Source of the DNA: CAMLJR01 sp964631955
GTDB taxonomy: Bacteria > Pseudomonadota > Gammaproteobacteria > Pseudomonadales > CAMLJR01
NCBI GenBank assembly: GCA_964631955.1
Contig: CAZWBA010000009.1
Coordinates: 1 to 64,000 of the forward strand
Direction: 5' to 3'
Length of the DNA stretch: 64,000 nucleotides
The position numbers and the translations under genes were made by a program. Below, one piece after another: positions 43,751 to 53,258 of this stretch. The notes under the pieces were generated by a model that did not search any database, was not told where the DNA came from, and saw only the letters and a list, made by a program, of their open reading frames with translations. Within the stretch, counting starts at the first letter, position 1; each line of letters opens with the position of its first letter.

Positions 43751-44848
43751 ATGTCGATCCAGTTTCAGCGCGTCATTGTCCGTTCGCTTTTCATTGTCTC
43801 CGCAGCGCTGCTCGGTGCGTGTCAATCCACCAGGTCACCGCCGGCACCTGCATCGCTCATGCAGCCGCCGGTGGCCACACATGTATTCACGCTGGCGCAG
43901 GATGCCGATAGCGTCATCGGTCATTTGCAGGTCACGCGCGCGCATGCGGAGGATACGCTTTCCGATATCGCGCGTCGTTTCAATATCGGCTACGAAGAAA
44001 TCGTGCGCGCGAATCCCGGTGTCGATCCGTGGTTGCCGCGCGAAGGTACGACCATCGTATTGCCGACACAATTTGTATTACCCGATGTGCCACATAGCGG
44101 TGTGGTGATAAATCTTGCGGCATTGCGGCTGTATTATTTTCCGCCGGTGAAAAAAGGCGAGGCGCAGACCGTCATTACGCATCCTGTCGGCATCGGCCAG
44201 GTCGGCTGGTCGACGCCAGTCGGCAATACCAAAATCGTTCGCAAGAAAGCCGATCCCACCTGGTATCCGCCGGCATCGGTGCGCAGGGAGCATGCGGCAG
44301 AGGGAGAAATCCTGCCCGCGAAAATCGGGCCGGGGCCGGATAATCCGCTCGGCAAATATGCCTTCACGCTCGACTGGCCGAGCTATCTCATTCACGGTAC
44401 GAATCAGCCCTATGGCGTGGGTTTGCGCGCGAGTCACGGCTGCATCCGCCTGTATCCGGAAGACATCGCGCAATTATTCGACAAGATTCCGGTAGGCACC
44501 CGCGTGACTGTGGTGAATCAGCCTGTCGTGTATGGCTATCGCGGCGATGTGTTGTATGTGCAGAGCTATCCCGTGCTTGAGGATTACGCCAGGAAACCGG
44601 ATCCTGCCAGAAAAAATGCGAAGACGAAATCCAGAAATGCCGTGCAGTCCGAAGTGCAAATCACGGCTGAGTTAATGAAAAAGCCGACGGCTGACAAAGC
44701 GCTGATAGACACCATGATTAAAAATCCGAATGGTGTCGCTCTGCCTGTCACGGTGGCGCAAATGTCGCTGGAAAAATTTATTTCCTCGGCGCCGCGCGTT
44801 GAAAATCGCGTACCGGCGAATGCGACGTGGGATGGCGTGGAAAACTAA
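43751..44848 (+). CDS. L,D-transpeptidase (ErfK/YbiS/YnhG) with LysM-like domain
   Basis: About 365 residues from MSIQFQRVI. A lipoprotein signal with lipobox LLGACQS is followed by a LysM-like segment (EDTLSDIARRFNIGYEEIVRANPGVDPWLP) and a YkuD catalytic domain with HGTNQPYGVGLRASHGCIRLYPEDI, containing the nucleophile Cys and both His. It forms 3-3 cross-links or anchors lipoproteins to peptidoglycan. The last ~90 residues are a lysine-rich extension of unknown role. In-frame ATG 43736 is possible but would place MQEPV before the signal. Confidence 0.93.
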   Translation: MSIQFQRVIVRSLFIVSAALLGACQSTRSPPAPASLMQPPVATHVFTLAQDADSVIGHLQVTRAHAEDTLSDIARRFNIGYEEIVRANPGVDPWLPREGTTIVLPTQFVLPDVPHSGVVINLAALRLYYFPPVKKGEAQTVITHPVGIGQVGWSTPVGNTKIVRKKADPTWYPPASVRREHAAEGEILPAKIGPGPDNPLGKYAFTLDWPSYLIHGTNQPYGVGLRASHGCIRLYPEDIAQLFDKIPVGTRVTVVNQPVVYGYRGDVLYVQSYPVLEDYARKPDPARKNAKTKSRNAVQSEVQITAELMKKPTADKALIDTMIKNPNGVALPVTVAQMSLEKFISSAPRVENRVPANATWDGVEN

Positions 44849-44852
44849 ACGG

Positions 44853-45323
44853 CTATTCGAGAGCGCTTTCTTTCTGGCGCTCTTTCTTCCTGCGTACGTA
44901 AAGTGTGCGGGTCACCCGCGCTACCAATTCATTTTCCGCGTTGACGATATCGACGATAAATTCCGGAAAATATTTTTCGCCACCGTCGGTTTGCGCGCGA
45001 ATCATCTCTATGATTTCTTCGGATAAACGAAACTGCGCACGCACGGTTCCTCGCCCTGGCGATATGTACTCGATCGCTGCGCTTTTATCCCACACATAAT
45101 AATCGCGCCCGAGATTTTGAATCAGCATGACCATGTACCAGGCATCGGTCATCGCGAATAAACTTCCGCCGAAATGCGTGCCGACATAATTGCGGTTGTA
45201 CCAGTGCTGGCGCAATTCAACGTCGGCACTGCGATAATCGGCGCTTAGGTACGTTGAGCGGATTCCCGAAAATAAATACGGTGGCCAGAGGTTGATAAGG
45301 CGGCGCAGTGTTGTGCTCTTCAT
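44853..45323 (-). CDS. DUF4442 hotdog-like protein
   Basis: 156 residues from MKSTTLRRLINLWPPYLFSG. DUF4442 proteins share the thioesterase hotdog fold; seen here are the NYVGTHFGGSLFAMTDAWYMVMLI helix and the C-terminal strands (VRAQFRLSEEIIEMI, VARVTRTLYVRRK). It is probably a thioesterase or acyl-binding protein of unknown substrate. Convergent with the L,D-transpeptidase gene, four bases apart. The longer frame to 45416 overlaps the terminator hairpin and is rejected. Confidence 0.85.
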   Translation of the reverse strand: MKSTTLRRLINLWPPYLFSGIRSTYLSADYRSADVELRQHWYNRNYVGTHFGGSLFAMTDAWYMVMLIQNLGRDYYVWDKSAAIEYISPGRGTVRAQFRLSEEIIEMIRAQTDGGEKYFPEFIVDIVNAENELVARVTRTLYVRRKKERQKESALE

Positions 45324-45365
45324 CCTAAAGGTCCAAATGGGAAAATAAATACTGTGCATACTCAA

Positions 45366-45394
45366 AAGAGCGCGGGATATAACCGCGCTTTTTT
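45366..45394. terminator. intrinsic terminator downstream of the CAP-protein gene
   Basis: AGCGCGG at 45369-45375 pairs with CCGCGCT at 45383-45389. Plus-strand T's follow (45389-45394); on the minus strand the hairpin is followed by CTTTTGAG. It lies 12 bases beyond the CAP gene stop and probably ends that minus-strand transcript. Confidence 0.75.
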
Positions 45395-45405
45395 CTTGAA
45401 TATTT

Positions 45406-45816
45406 TTACGAGGCAATCACAAGTGGAGTGCCGAATACCTGCACCCAATAATGATGAAACGAATTCCTGTCCTGCTCGATAAAACAATAACCAAAACCCA
45501 CCTCGGTGAATTCGGGTTTCAGAATATTGGCTCGATGTGAATCGCTGCTAAGCCACCAGGCAATCACATCATCCGCATTCGCTTTTCCCGCGGAAATATT
45601 CTCACCGCACCAGCGATAGTTATAACCGACGTTGAGTAATCGCTCGCCAATACCGCGACCTTCGTTATCGATATGGTCGAAATAACCCCCGCTGGCCATC
45701 GCCATCGCATGGGTCTGTGCAACCTGATTGAGTAACGTATGACCGTTCAAAGCGGGCACGCCTTCACGCATGCGGGCTGCATTGGTCGCGGTAAGCAATA
45801 GGTCGTATGGGGTCAT
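45406..45816 (-). CDS. CAP-domain (SCP/PR1) protein
   Basis: 136 residues, essentially one CAP domain: LLLTATNAARMREGVPAL, QVAQTHAMAMASGGYFDH (His), GENISAG, VIAWWLSSDSHRANILKPEFTEVGFGYC and HHYWVQVFGTP. Bacterial CAP proteins are usually secreted and of unclear function. No signal peptide is visible from this start, and no plausible one lies upstream in frame, so it may be cytoplasmic or its start may be wrong. Confidence 0.88.
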   Translation of the reverse strand: MTPYDLLLTATNAARMREGVPALNGHTLLNQVAQTHAMAMASGGYFDHIDNEGRGIGERLLNVGYNYRWCGENISAGKANADDVIAWWLSSDSHRANILKPEFTEVGFGYCFIEQDRNSFHHYWVQVFGTPLVIAS

Positions 45817-45930
45817 TTGCCGTTTTGTGACGGAAGCCGCACATAAAGATGGCTACACTTGGGGGGCGCTGACATTGTTTTTCGTTAACGCGATCAATTT
45901 TCACCTCAAGAAGAAAGGAGAGGGGAGCTG

Positions 45931-47286
45931 ATGGCTATCCCAGCGGCCGTGGACTCATTACTGCGCCAGCATAACATTCAATACGATGTTGAAGCGCTGC
46001 CGTCACACACCCTATTGCCCGCAGATGCAGCCCGTGCCGCGATCATGCACGACGGTGAGCACAAGCTGCATGTTCTCTATCCTGCACACAGTCTGCTCGA
46101 TATCAATGCGCTGCGTCGCATGACGGGCCTGCAACTGGATGCAGTACCGAAAGATATCGTCGAACAATTGTGTGTGCGTCGCAATTTCGCGCAATTGCCA
46201 ACCATTCCGGGTGCGATGGGAATTCCAACGGTACTCGACAAGAAATTGCTTAGCGGCAATACGATTGCGCTGATGTCCGGTGAAGCATCGAATTTACTGC
46301 ATGTGAATGTCGATCAATTCAAACAGAGCCTCAACGATGTCACGCTGGGCGATTATTCGATCGATCTTGCGACGCTGAAATCCGGCAATCTCGATACGGT
46401 CGACGATGTCGAACAGATCGGTCATGCCGTCGCCAATTTCACGCAGTTGCGCATTAAGCAGCGTCTGGAAGAAACGCTCGAAATTCCACCGTTACCGGAT
46501 ACCGCGGCGCGCATACTGAAATTGCGTGTCGACCCCAACGCCGATGTGCGTCACCTGACCAGTATCGTCGAAACCGATCCGCCGCTCGCTGCACAGGTCA
46601 TCTCGTGGGCGACATCGCCCTACTACGGCTATACGGGCAAGGTGAAATCGGTGCACGATGCCATCGTGCGCGTGCTCGGTTTCGATGTCGTGCTCAATCT
46701 TGCGCTCGGTCTGGCGCTCGGCAAAAGTCTGAACCTGCCGAAAGACGCACCGCGCGGTTTTACGTCGTACTGGCATCAGGCAGTATTTTGCGCGACGGCT
46801 GTCGAAGCGCTGGCGGGATGTATTCCAGTCAAACAGCGCCCGGAGGTTGGCGTTGCGTATCTCTCCGGTCTGCTGCACAACTTCGGTTATCTCGTCATGG
46901 CCGAAGTATTTCCTCCGCATTTTTCCAGCTATTGCCGCTATCAGGAAGCAAATCGCCACGTGAGTTACATTGCAATCGAACGGCATTTGCTCGGTGTCAC
47001 GCGCGACCAGATGGCGAGCTGGCTCATGAAACTATGGGCGATGCCAGTTGAAGTCTGCAATGCAGTACGTTTCCAGAACGAAGCGGAATACAGCGGTGAA
47101 AATAGCGAATATGCGAATCTGATTTTCATTGCAATGCGCCTGCTGCGCCGCTTCAACATCGGCAATGCACCACTCGAATCCATTCCCGCCGAAATGTTTG
47201 ATCGCCTGAACCTCGATCCCGAACGCGCATTGCAAGCTGTGCAGCACGTGGTCGATGCCAGCGAAGAAATTATCTCCCGTCTATAG
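45931..47286 (+). CDS. YbaK-like deacylase domain fused to HDOD domain
   Basis: 451 residues. Residues ~5-150 resemble a YbaK/ProX editing domain (LLRQHNIQYDVEALPSHTLLPADAARAAIM, HVLYPAHSLLDINAL), here likely a sensor or binding module. Residues ~180-440 are an HDOD domain (IPPLPDTAARILKLRVDPNADVRHLTSIVETDPPLAAQVI, SGLLHNFGYLVMAEVFP), used for signalling in place of HD-GYP phosphodiesterases. Strong ribosome site AGGAGAGGGGAGCTG. Regulatory target is unknown; other c-di-GMP or stress proteins are nearby in the window. Confidence 0.88.
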   Translation: MAIPAAVDSLLRQHNIQYDVEALPSHTLLPADAARAAIMHDGEHKLHVLYPAHSLLDINALRRMTGLQLDAVPKDIVEQLCVRRNFAQLPTIPGAMGIPTVLDKKLLSGNTIALMSGEASNLLHVNVDQFKQSLNDVTLGDYSIDLATLKSGNLDTVDDVEQIGHAVANFTQLRIKQRLEETLEIPPLPDTAARILKLRVDPNADVRHLTSIVETDPPLAAQVISWATSPYYGYTGKVKSVHDAIVRVLGFDVVLNLALGLALGKSLNLPKDAPRGFTSYWHQAVFCATAVEALAGCIPVKQRPEVGVAYLSGLLHNFGYLVMAEVFPPHFSSYCRYQEANRHVSYIAIERHLLGVTRDQMASWLMKLWAMPVEVCNAVRFQNEAEYSGENSEYANLIFIAMRLLRRFNIGNAPLESIPAEMFDRLNLDPERALQAVQHVVDASEEIISRL

Positions 47287-47354
47287 ATTCAAATATTCTT
47301 CCCGAAGCGCTGCACTATGAATCTACGTGCAGCGATGCCTATTTAGAAGAATAA

Positions 47355-48164
47355 TTAACCGTTGCTTGAATAACGCCTGATATCGAATTCCGCATGCAGC
47401 GTTAACGCTTCAATTTTTTCTAAACTCTCCCGGCGCGATTGCGGCGCGCGCCAGTAATGCGGCGTCATGCGTGCTAATTGCATGAGATGCTCTGCCGGTA
47501 CGGTGAGCTCATAGGTCAGCGTTTCAGTGTCAATCAAACTGAAATTTTCCAGTTCGTGATGAACCTTTTCTTCTTTTACTGTTTCATAAAGTGCTTGGCG
47601 CAGTTCGCGCAAATGATTCGGGCCAGGGCCGACGATTATGAGGCTGCCATCGTTGCGCAAGACACGTTGTATCTCTGTCAGGTGCGGCCTGCAAAAAATA
47701 TTTGTTATCACATCGATACTGCTATCGTGAAATGGCAAAGCGCGGCTCGTGCCGACACACCAGGTAATTTCGCGTGAGCGTTTTGCTGCCGTCGCCAGTG
47801 CTGGTTTGGCGATATCCAACCCAAATACATGACGATTCGGTGCGGTCATCGCCGTGGTGTAATACCCTTCGCCGCAACCGAGATCGAGAATATGTTGATC
47901 GTTCGTCGGCGATATCTGTAATTGCGAGAGCAGTTCGATAATACGATCGCGCAGCGGTTGATAAAATCCAGACTCAAGAAATGCATGGCGATCGTTAAGC
48001 ATTTCTGCGCTATCGCCCGGATGCTTGCTCGCCATCTGCGAGCTGAGCAATAGATTCACGTAGCCTTGTTTTGCGATATCGAAAGAATGATTGTTCGCGC
48101 AAACGTAGCGTTTCGCTTCGGCAAGTAAATCGTTTTTGCAGACGGGACAGCGTAGAGTGAACAT
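47355..48164 (-). CDS. rlmA: 23S rRNA (guanine-N1) methyltransferase RlmA
   Basis: 269 residues. The N-terminal zinc site FTLRCPVCKNDLL...CANNHSFD and the SAM motif ILDLGCGEGYYTTAM are characteristic, with QGYVNLL between. It methylates a guanine in helix 35 of 23S rRNA. Single minus-strand gene after glxA. It could also be the paralogous TlrB-type enzyme, but RlmA(I) fits proteobacteria. Confidence 0.9.
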   Translation of the reverse strand: MFTLRCPVCKNDLLAEAKRYVCANNHSFDIAKQGYVNLLLSSQMASKHPGDSAEMLNDRHAFLESGFYQPLRDRIIELLSQLQISPTNDQHILDLGCGEGYYTTAMTAPNRHVFGLDIAKPALATAAKRSREITWCVGTSRALPFHDSSIDVITNIFCRPHLTEIQRVLRNDGSLIIVGPGPNHLRELRQALYETVKEEKVHHELENFSLIDTETLTYELTVPAEHLMQLARMTPHYWRAPQSRRESLEKIEALTLHAEFDIRRYSSNG

Positions 48165-48194
48165 GGATTTCCAGTAAAAATAATGCTGTGAAAG

Positions 48195-49253
48195 TTATCT
48201 GTGGCCCATCGTTTTCATTTGCAATGCGCCGCGGAGAGACCCAAAACGTTTGCGATATTGCGCTGGTGTTAGACCGACCTGGCGTCGAAATAAACGCGAG
48301 AAAAACCCCGCATCTTCATAGCCGACTTCGTTGGCGACGGCTTCGATCGGTTGCGCACCGCTTTCCAGAATTTGTTTGGCTTCTTCGAGTCGTAACGTAT
48401 GTACATATTCGAGCGGTGTCATTCCCGTCGCCTGTGCGAAACGGCGTTTGAATGAGCGCTCGGCCAAGCCGCTGCGTTGCACCATCGCTGCAACCGGTGC
48501 GGGAGTTTCGTAATTGTGCGCGATCCACGCCTGACAATCGGCGATCACGGCATCGTCGACCTGGCGCGAGCGCGCGAGGCAGGCATAAGGCTGCTGGCCA
48601 ATGTTGTGCCAGTCGATCAAATTCAAGCGCGCGACACGCATCGCTTCTTCGACATCGGTGAAGCGAGCGATGAGATAAATTGCGAGATCGAGCCACGATG
48701 TGCCGCCGCCTGCCATGACCAGGCGACCGCCATCTCCGGACACCACGAGTGCGCGCTGCGGATGCACGCGCACGTCCTTATATTGCGTTGCGAGCACGTC
48801 GCAATAGGCCCAGTGTGTCGTCGCTTCCTGACCTCTCAATAATCCCGCCTCGGCGAGCACCATCGCCCCGGAGCACGAAGCGGCGATGGTCGCACCGCGC
48901 GCGTAGCATGCGCACAGCCATTTGATTTCGCGATCGAACAAGCTCGTTAACGGCATACCGGGCGGGACCAGTATTTCAGGAATACAAATCAGGTCCGGAA
49001 TACAAGTTAAATCAGATATATTAGTGGGCAGTTTCGCATCGGGCGCGATGCGCACCTCATTGCTAATCGTCACGGCATCGCCGTGCAGATTGGTGATGTA
49101 GGGGCGCATCAATTCCTGGCCGGGCACGCCGTCGGTGACGATGCCCCAATCGCGGCCCGCCGATTTAAAAATATCGTACATGCCATACAACGTCGACGCC
49201 GTGCTCTGCGAAAACGCGAGAATCGCGACGTTTACTGGTGAACGCACATTCAT
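48195..49253 (-). CDS. GlxA-family AraC-type regulator (DJ-1/PfpI-like plus HTH)
   Basis: 352 residues. The N-terminal DJ-1/PfpI-like amidase domain (about 10-190; nucleophile-elbow ATIAASCSGAMVLAEAGLL) is followed by two helix-turn-helix units (PVAAMVQRSGLAERSFKRRFAQATGMTPLEYVHTLRLEEAKQIL and ANEVGYEDAGFFSRLFRRQVGLTPAQYRKRFG). It is a transcriptional activator of unknown ligand. It is divergent from the sterol-desaturase-like gene, with 113 bases between, so that gene is the natural candidate target. Confidence 0.92.
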   Translation of the reverse strand: MNVRSPVNVAILAFSQSTASTLYGMYDIFKSAGRDWGIVTDGVPGQELMRPYITNLHGDAVTISNEVRIAPDAKLPTNISDLTCIPDLICIPEILVPPGMPLTSLFDREIKWLCACYARGATIAASCSGAMVLAEAGLLRGQEATTHWAYCDVLATQYKDVRVHPQRALVVSGDGGRLVMAGGGTSWLDLAIYLIARFTDVEEAMRVARLNLIDWHNIGQQPYACLARSRQVDDAVIADCQAWIAHNYETPAPVAAMVQRSGLAERSFKRRFAQATGMTPLEYVHTLRLEEAKQILESGAQPIEAVANEVGYEDAGFFSRLFRRQVGLTPAQYRKRFGSLRGALQMKTMGHR

Positions 49254-49366
49254 GGCCGATTTGTCCGGTTTTTTGCCGAAATCGCTTTAGTGGCGAAGAT
49301 CATCCTTGTCTATCGTGCGCACATCGCGGCAGCCGCTGCGATGGCACATATGGCAAGGAGACGATC

Positions 49367-50131
49367 ATGCCCACACCGATTGAGATTCTACTCGACCCGA
49401 TCGTATTAACCGTAATCGGATTATTCGCTGCACTCGCATTCATCGAGTTTTTATTTCCCGCGCGCGCATTGCCGCCGATGCCCTATTGGCGCAGCAAAGG
49501 TTTCGCAGCCTTCATCGCGTTTATTTTATTATCGACCTACTTGCCATTGCTCTGGAGTGAATGGCTGTTGCCGCTGCAACTGTTCGATCTCACCTCGCTC
49601 GGCAAATGGGGCGGGGCGGCTATTGGCGTATTGCTCTATGAATTCGGAGTTTACGTCTGGCATCGCAGTATGCATGCATCGAATTATTTATGGCGCGGTT
49701 TTCATCAAATGCATCACAGCAGCGAGCGACTCGATACCTGGAGCGCTTTTTGGTTCAGTCCGCTCGATATGATCGGCTGGACTGCGCTGAGCAGTTTGTG
49801 TCTAACGGTAATTATTGGTATCAGCGCGGAAGCGACAACGCTGGTGTTATACGCGACGACTTTTCTGGCGGTTTTTCAACACGCGAATCTGCGTACGCCG
49901 CGTTGGCTCGGCTACATCGTTCAGCGCCCGGAAAGTCATTCGGTGCATCACGAGAAGGATGTGCATACCAGTAATTTTTCTGATTTGCCGATTTTCGATT
50001 TATTGTTGGGGACGTTTAATAATCCACGCGAATTTTCCGACGAGGCGGGTTTCTATCGCGGTGCATCGGAGCGCGTTATTGAGATGATTTGTTTTCGCGA
50101 TGTGAGTGAGCCGCAAGCAGTGAAGAGTTAG
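49367..50131 (+). CDS. fatty acid hydroxylase / sterol desaturase-like membrane enzyme
   Basis: 254 residues with the di-iron histidine clusters HRSMH, HQMHHSS and HSVHHE, and several membrane helices. AAGGAGA precedes the ATG. It probably hydroxylates or desaturates a lipid. Divergent from the GlxA-type regulator, and closed by a strong terminator, so it is a single-gene unit. Confidence 0.9.
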   Translation: MPTPIEILLDPIVLTVIGLFAALAFIEFLFPARALPPMPYWRSKGFAAFIAFILLSTYLPLLWSEWLLPLQLFDLTSLGKWGGAAIGVLLYEFGVYVWHRSMHASNYLWRGFHQMHHSSERLDTWSAFWFSPLDMIGWTALSSLCLTVIIGISAEATTLVLYATTFLAVFQHANLRTPRWLGYIVQRPESHSVHHEKDVHTSNFSDLPIFDLLLGTFNNPREFSDEAGFYRGASERVIEMICFRDVSEPQAVKS

Positions 50132-50144
50132 ATCGAGATAAAAA

Positions 50145-50180
50145 CGCCGGCTAAGTTGGAGAGGCTTAGCCGGCGGTTTT
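50145..50180. terminator. intrinsic terminator between the desaturase and decarboxylase genes
   Basis: GCCGGCTAAG at 50146-50155 pairs perfectly with CTTAGCCGGC at 50164-50173, followed by GGTTTTG. A's at 50139-50144 lie on the left, so it may serve both converging genes. Confidence 0.85.
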
Positions 50181-50195
50181 GTATGTATCAAATAC

Positions 50196-52439
50196 TCACT
50201 TCACACAATCGACGAAATATTCGCTGCGATTGTCGATGATTTCCTCACTCAAGCCGTGAATGTCGGTTTTCAGGCCGGGGAAGCGTTCGTTGAAGTTACG
50301 CGCGAATTTCAGATATTGCACGATGGTGCTGTTGAAGCGCTCACCCGGAATCAATAATGGAATTCCCGGTGGGTACGGTGTCAGCAATGTTGCGGTGATG
50401 CGGCCTTCGAGATTGTCGAGCGGCACGCGTTCGATTTCGCGATGCGCCATACGCGCCCACGCATCGGTCGGTTTCATCGCGGGAATCATGTTCGACAGAT
50501 ACATTTCGGTGGTCAGGCGCGCAATGTCGTTTTGCTTGTAGACATCGTGAATCTGCTGGCATAGATCGCGCAGGCCGATGCGCTCATAGCGCGGATGCGA
50601 TGCGACGAATTCGGGCAATACACGCCACAGCAACTGGTTTTTATCGTAATCGTCCTTGAACTGCTGCAGCGCCGTTACGAGCGTATTCCAGCGGCCCTTG
50701 GTGATGCCGATGGTGAACATGATGAAGAAGCTATAGAGCCCGCATTTCTCGACGATAACGCCGTGCTCGGCGAGGTACTTGGTGACGATCGCTGCGGGAA
50801 TGCCGGAATCGTCGGAGAAGTCGCCGTCGACATCGAGGCCCGGAGTGATGATGGTGGCTTTGATCGGGTCGAGCAGATTGAAGCCATCGGCGAGCTGGCC
50901 GAAACCATGCCATTTATCGCCGGGTTTGAGCATCCACGCTTCGCGCTCCTCGATGCCTTCTTCCGACAAATCTTTCGGTCCCCAGACCTTGAACCACCAG
51001 TCGTCGCCGTATTCGCTATCGACCTTGCGCATGGCGCGGCGGAAATCGAGCGCTTCGGCAATCGATTCTTCGACGAGTGCAGTGCCGCCCGGTGGTTCCA
51101 TCATCGCGGCCGCGACATCGCACGAGGCGATGATCGAATATTGCGGCGATGTCGAGGTATGCATCAGATACGCTTCGTTGAAGCTGTGCTTGTCGAGTTT
51201 GCGCGTCTGCGAATCCTGCGCGAGGATCTGCGATGCCTGCGATAAACCGGCGAGCAATTTGTGCGTCGATTGCGTCGAGAACACCATCGATTCCCTGCAG
51301 CGCGGACGGTCGGCACCGATGGCGTGGAAGTCGCCATAAAAATCGTGAAACGCCGCGTGCGGCAGCCATGCTTCATCGAAATGCAGTGTATCGATTTTGC
51401 CGTCGAGCATTTCCTTGATTTCCTCGACGTTGTACATCACGCCGTCGTAGGTACTCTGCGTAATCGTGAGCACGCGCGGTTTGCGTTTCGAATCTTTCGC
51501 GAACGGATGTGCGGCGATTTTCTTCTGAATATTTTCCCACTCGAATTCCGATTTCGGAATCGGGCCGATAATGCCGTAGTGATTGCGCGTCGGCATGAGG
51601 AACACGGGAATCGCGCCCGTCAAAATAATCGAGTGCAATACCGACTTGTGGCAGTTGCGATCGACGATAACGATATCGCCTGCTGCGACGGTGCTATTCC
51701 AAACGATTTTGTTCGAGGTCGAAGTGCCGTTGGTGACGAAGAACAAATGGTCGGCGTTGAAAATGCGCGCAGCATTGGCTTCGCTGTGCGCGACGGGGCC
51801 GGTATGGTCGAGCAGTTGGCCGAGCTCATCGACGGCGTTGCACACATCGGCGCGCAGCATGTTTTCGCCGAAGAATTGATGGAACATCTGTCCCACCGGC
51901 GATTTCAGAAACGCGACGCCGCCGGAGTGGCCGGGGCAGTGCCACGAATACGAACCGTCCTGCGCGTAATGCAGCAGTGCGCGGAAAAAAGGTGGCGCGA
52001 GTGTATCGAGATAGGTTTTCGCTTCGCGCACGATGTAGCGCGCAACGAACTCGGGCGTGTCCTCGAACATGTGAATGAAGCCGTGCAGCTCTTTCAGAAT
52101 ATCGTTCGGGATGTGACGCGAGGTGCGCGTTTCGCCGTAGATGAATAGCGGAATGTCGGGATTGCGGCGGCGAATTTCATCGACGAAATTGCGCAGCTGT
52201 TGCACCGCCGTATCGGTGGCTTCGTCCGATTGGAATTCTTCATCGTCGATCGACAGAATGAATCCCGATGCGCGCGATTGCTGTTGCGCGAAACTCGACA
52301 GGTCGCCGTAGCTGGTCACGCCGAGCACTTCCACGCCCTCTGCCTGAATCGCTTCGGCGAGTGCGCGAATACCCAGACCGCTGGCGTTTTCCGAGCGGAA
52401 ATCTTCGTCGATGATGACAACGGGGAAACGGAATTTCAT
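50196..52439 (-). CDS. inducible-type arginine/lysine/ornithine decarboxylase
   Basis: 747 residues, fold type I PLP decarboxylase. An N-terminal response-regulator-like wing domain (VVIIDEDFRSENASGLGIRALAEAI) precedes the PLP core, with HCPGHSGGVAFLKSP, SFDEAWLPHAAFH-type aspartate and Schiff-base Lys in STQSTHKLLAGLSQAS. The C-terminal domain includes TPYPPGIPLLIPGERF. The substrate (Arg, Lys or Orn) cannot be read reliably; by resemblance to the AdiA/LdcA group, arginine or lysine is likeliest. Monocistronic. Confidence 0.9.
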   Translation of the reverse strand: MKFRFPVVIIDEDFRSENASGLGIRALAEAIQAEGVEVLGVTSYGDLSSFAQQQSRASGFILSIDDEEFQSDEATDTAVQQLRNFVDEIRRRNPDIPLFIYGETRTSRHIPNDILKELHGFIHMFEDTPEFVARYIVREAKTYLDTLAPPFFRALLHYAQDGSYSWHCPGHSGGVAFLKSPVGQMFHQFFGENMLRADVCNAVDELGQLLDHTGPVAHSEANAARIFNADHLFFVTNGTSTSNKIVWNSTVAAGDIVIVDRNCHKSVLHSIILTGAIPVFLMPTRNHYGIIGPIPKSEFEWENIQKKIAAHPFAKDSKRKPRVLTITQSTYDGVMYNVEEIKEMLDGKIDTLHFDEAWLPHAAFHDFYGDFHAIGADRPRCRESMVFSTQSTHKLLAGLSQASQILAQDSQTRKLDKHSFNEAYLMHTSTSPQYSIIASCDVAAAMMEPPGGTALVEESIAEALDFRRAMRKVDSEYGDDWWFKVWGPKDLSEEGIEEREAWMLKPGDKWHGFGQLADGFNLLDPIKATIITPGLDVDGDFSDDSGIPAAIVTKYLAEHGVIVEKCGLYSFFIMFTIGITKGRWNTLVTALQQFKDDYDKNQLLWRVLPEFVASHPRYERIGLRDLCQQIHDVYKQNDIARLTTEMYLSNMIPAMKPTDAWARMAHREIERVPLDNLEGRITATLLTPYPPGIPLLIPGERFNSTIVQYLKFARNFNERFPGLKTDIHGLSEEIIDNRSEYFVDCVK

Positions 52440-52645
52440 CGGCCTGGCCTCGTGAAGCGATGCGCCAGAAGCACGGCGCGCAAAGGTTTGAAAAAGCAGG
52501 CAGTGGGGGGTGCCGCGACAGGCGCGGATTTTCGCACGATTTGCCCCGCGACGTTAGCCCCAGTCGATTTCAGCGAGTCGCCTGTCACTGTTTGAGCCAT
52601 GTACGGTAAACTGCACGCCCCACGAAATCCATCCGAGGTCCTGCT

Positions 52646-53251
52646 GTGTCCATTCGTTACGTTGCCACATCGCGCTTGCCGACTCCCTGGGCAGTGTTCG
52701 ATATGCATGGTTTCGAAGACACCGCCGATGGCAAGGAACATGTGGTGCTCACGCTGGGGCCCATCGACAATGGCCAGCCGGTGCTGTGCCGATTGCATTC
52801 CGAATGTCTGACGGGCGATGCGCTGTTCAGCATGCGTTGCGATTGCGGTTCGCAGTTGCAGGCCGCGCTGAAAAAAATCGCTGACGAAGGTCGCGGTGCC
52901 TTGCTGTATTTACGTCAGGAGGGTCGCGGTATCGGTCTGCTCAATAAAATCCGTGCGTATGAGTTGCAGGATCAGGGCGCCGATACTGTCGAAGCGAACG
53001 AGCGTCTGGGTTTCGGCGCGGATCTGCGCGAATACGATATCTGCAAGGCCATGCTCGATCACCTGCACATTCAATCCGTCAAGCTGATGACGAATAATCC
53101 GCGCAAAGTGCAGGCGTTGGAACAGCTCGGTATCGGCGTGAGCGAGCGCATCGCACTGCACGTCGGCCACAATCCCCACAATGCAAGATATCTTTCCACC
53201 AAAGCCGGCAAGCTCGGCCATCTCTTCGATCATCAGCACGAGGAAGATTGA
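52646..53251 (+). CDS. ribA: GTP cyclohydrolase II
   Basis: 201 residues, GTG start. Carries the full catalytic set missing from RibBA: RLHSECLTGDALFSMRCDCGSQL (zinc cysteines) and YLRQEGRGIGLLNKIRAYELQDQG. It opens GTP to start riboflavin synthesis. It lies 33 kb from the flavin operon, with DUF2905 and a thioredoxin-like gene following. No FMN riboswitch is in front of it. Confidence 0.97.
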   Translation: MSIRYVATSRLPTPWAVFDMHGFEDTADGKEHVVLTLGPIDNGQPVLCRLHSECLTGDALFSMRCDCGSQLQAALKKIADEGRGALLYLRQEGRGIGLLNKIRAYELQDQGADTVEANERLGFGADLREYDICKAMLDHLHIQSVKLMTNNPRKVQALEQLGIGVSERIALHVGHNPHNARYLSTKAGKLGHLFDHQHEED

Positions 53252-53258
53252 TTAACTC

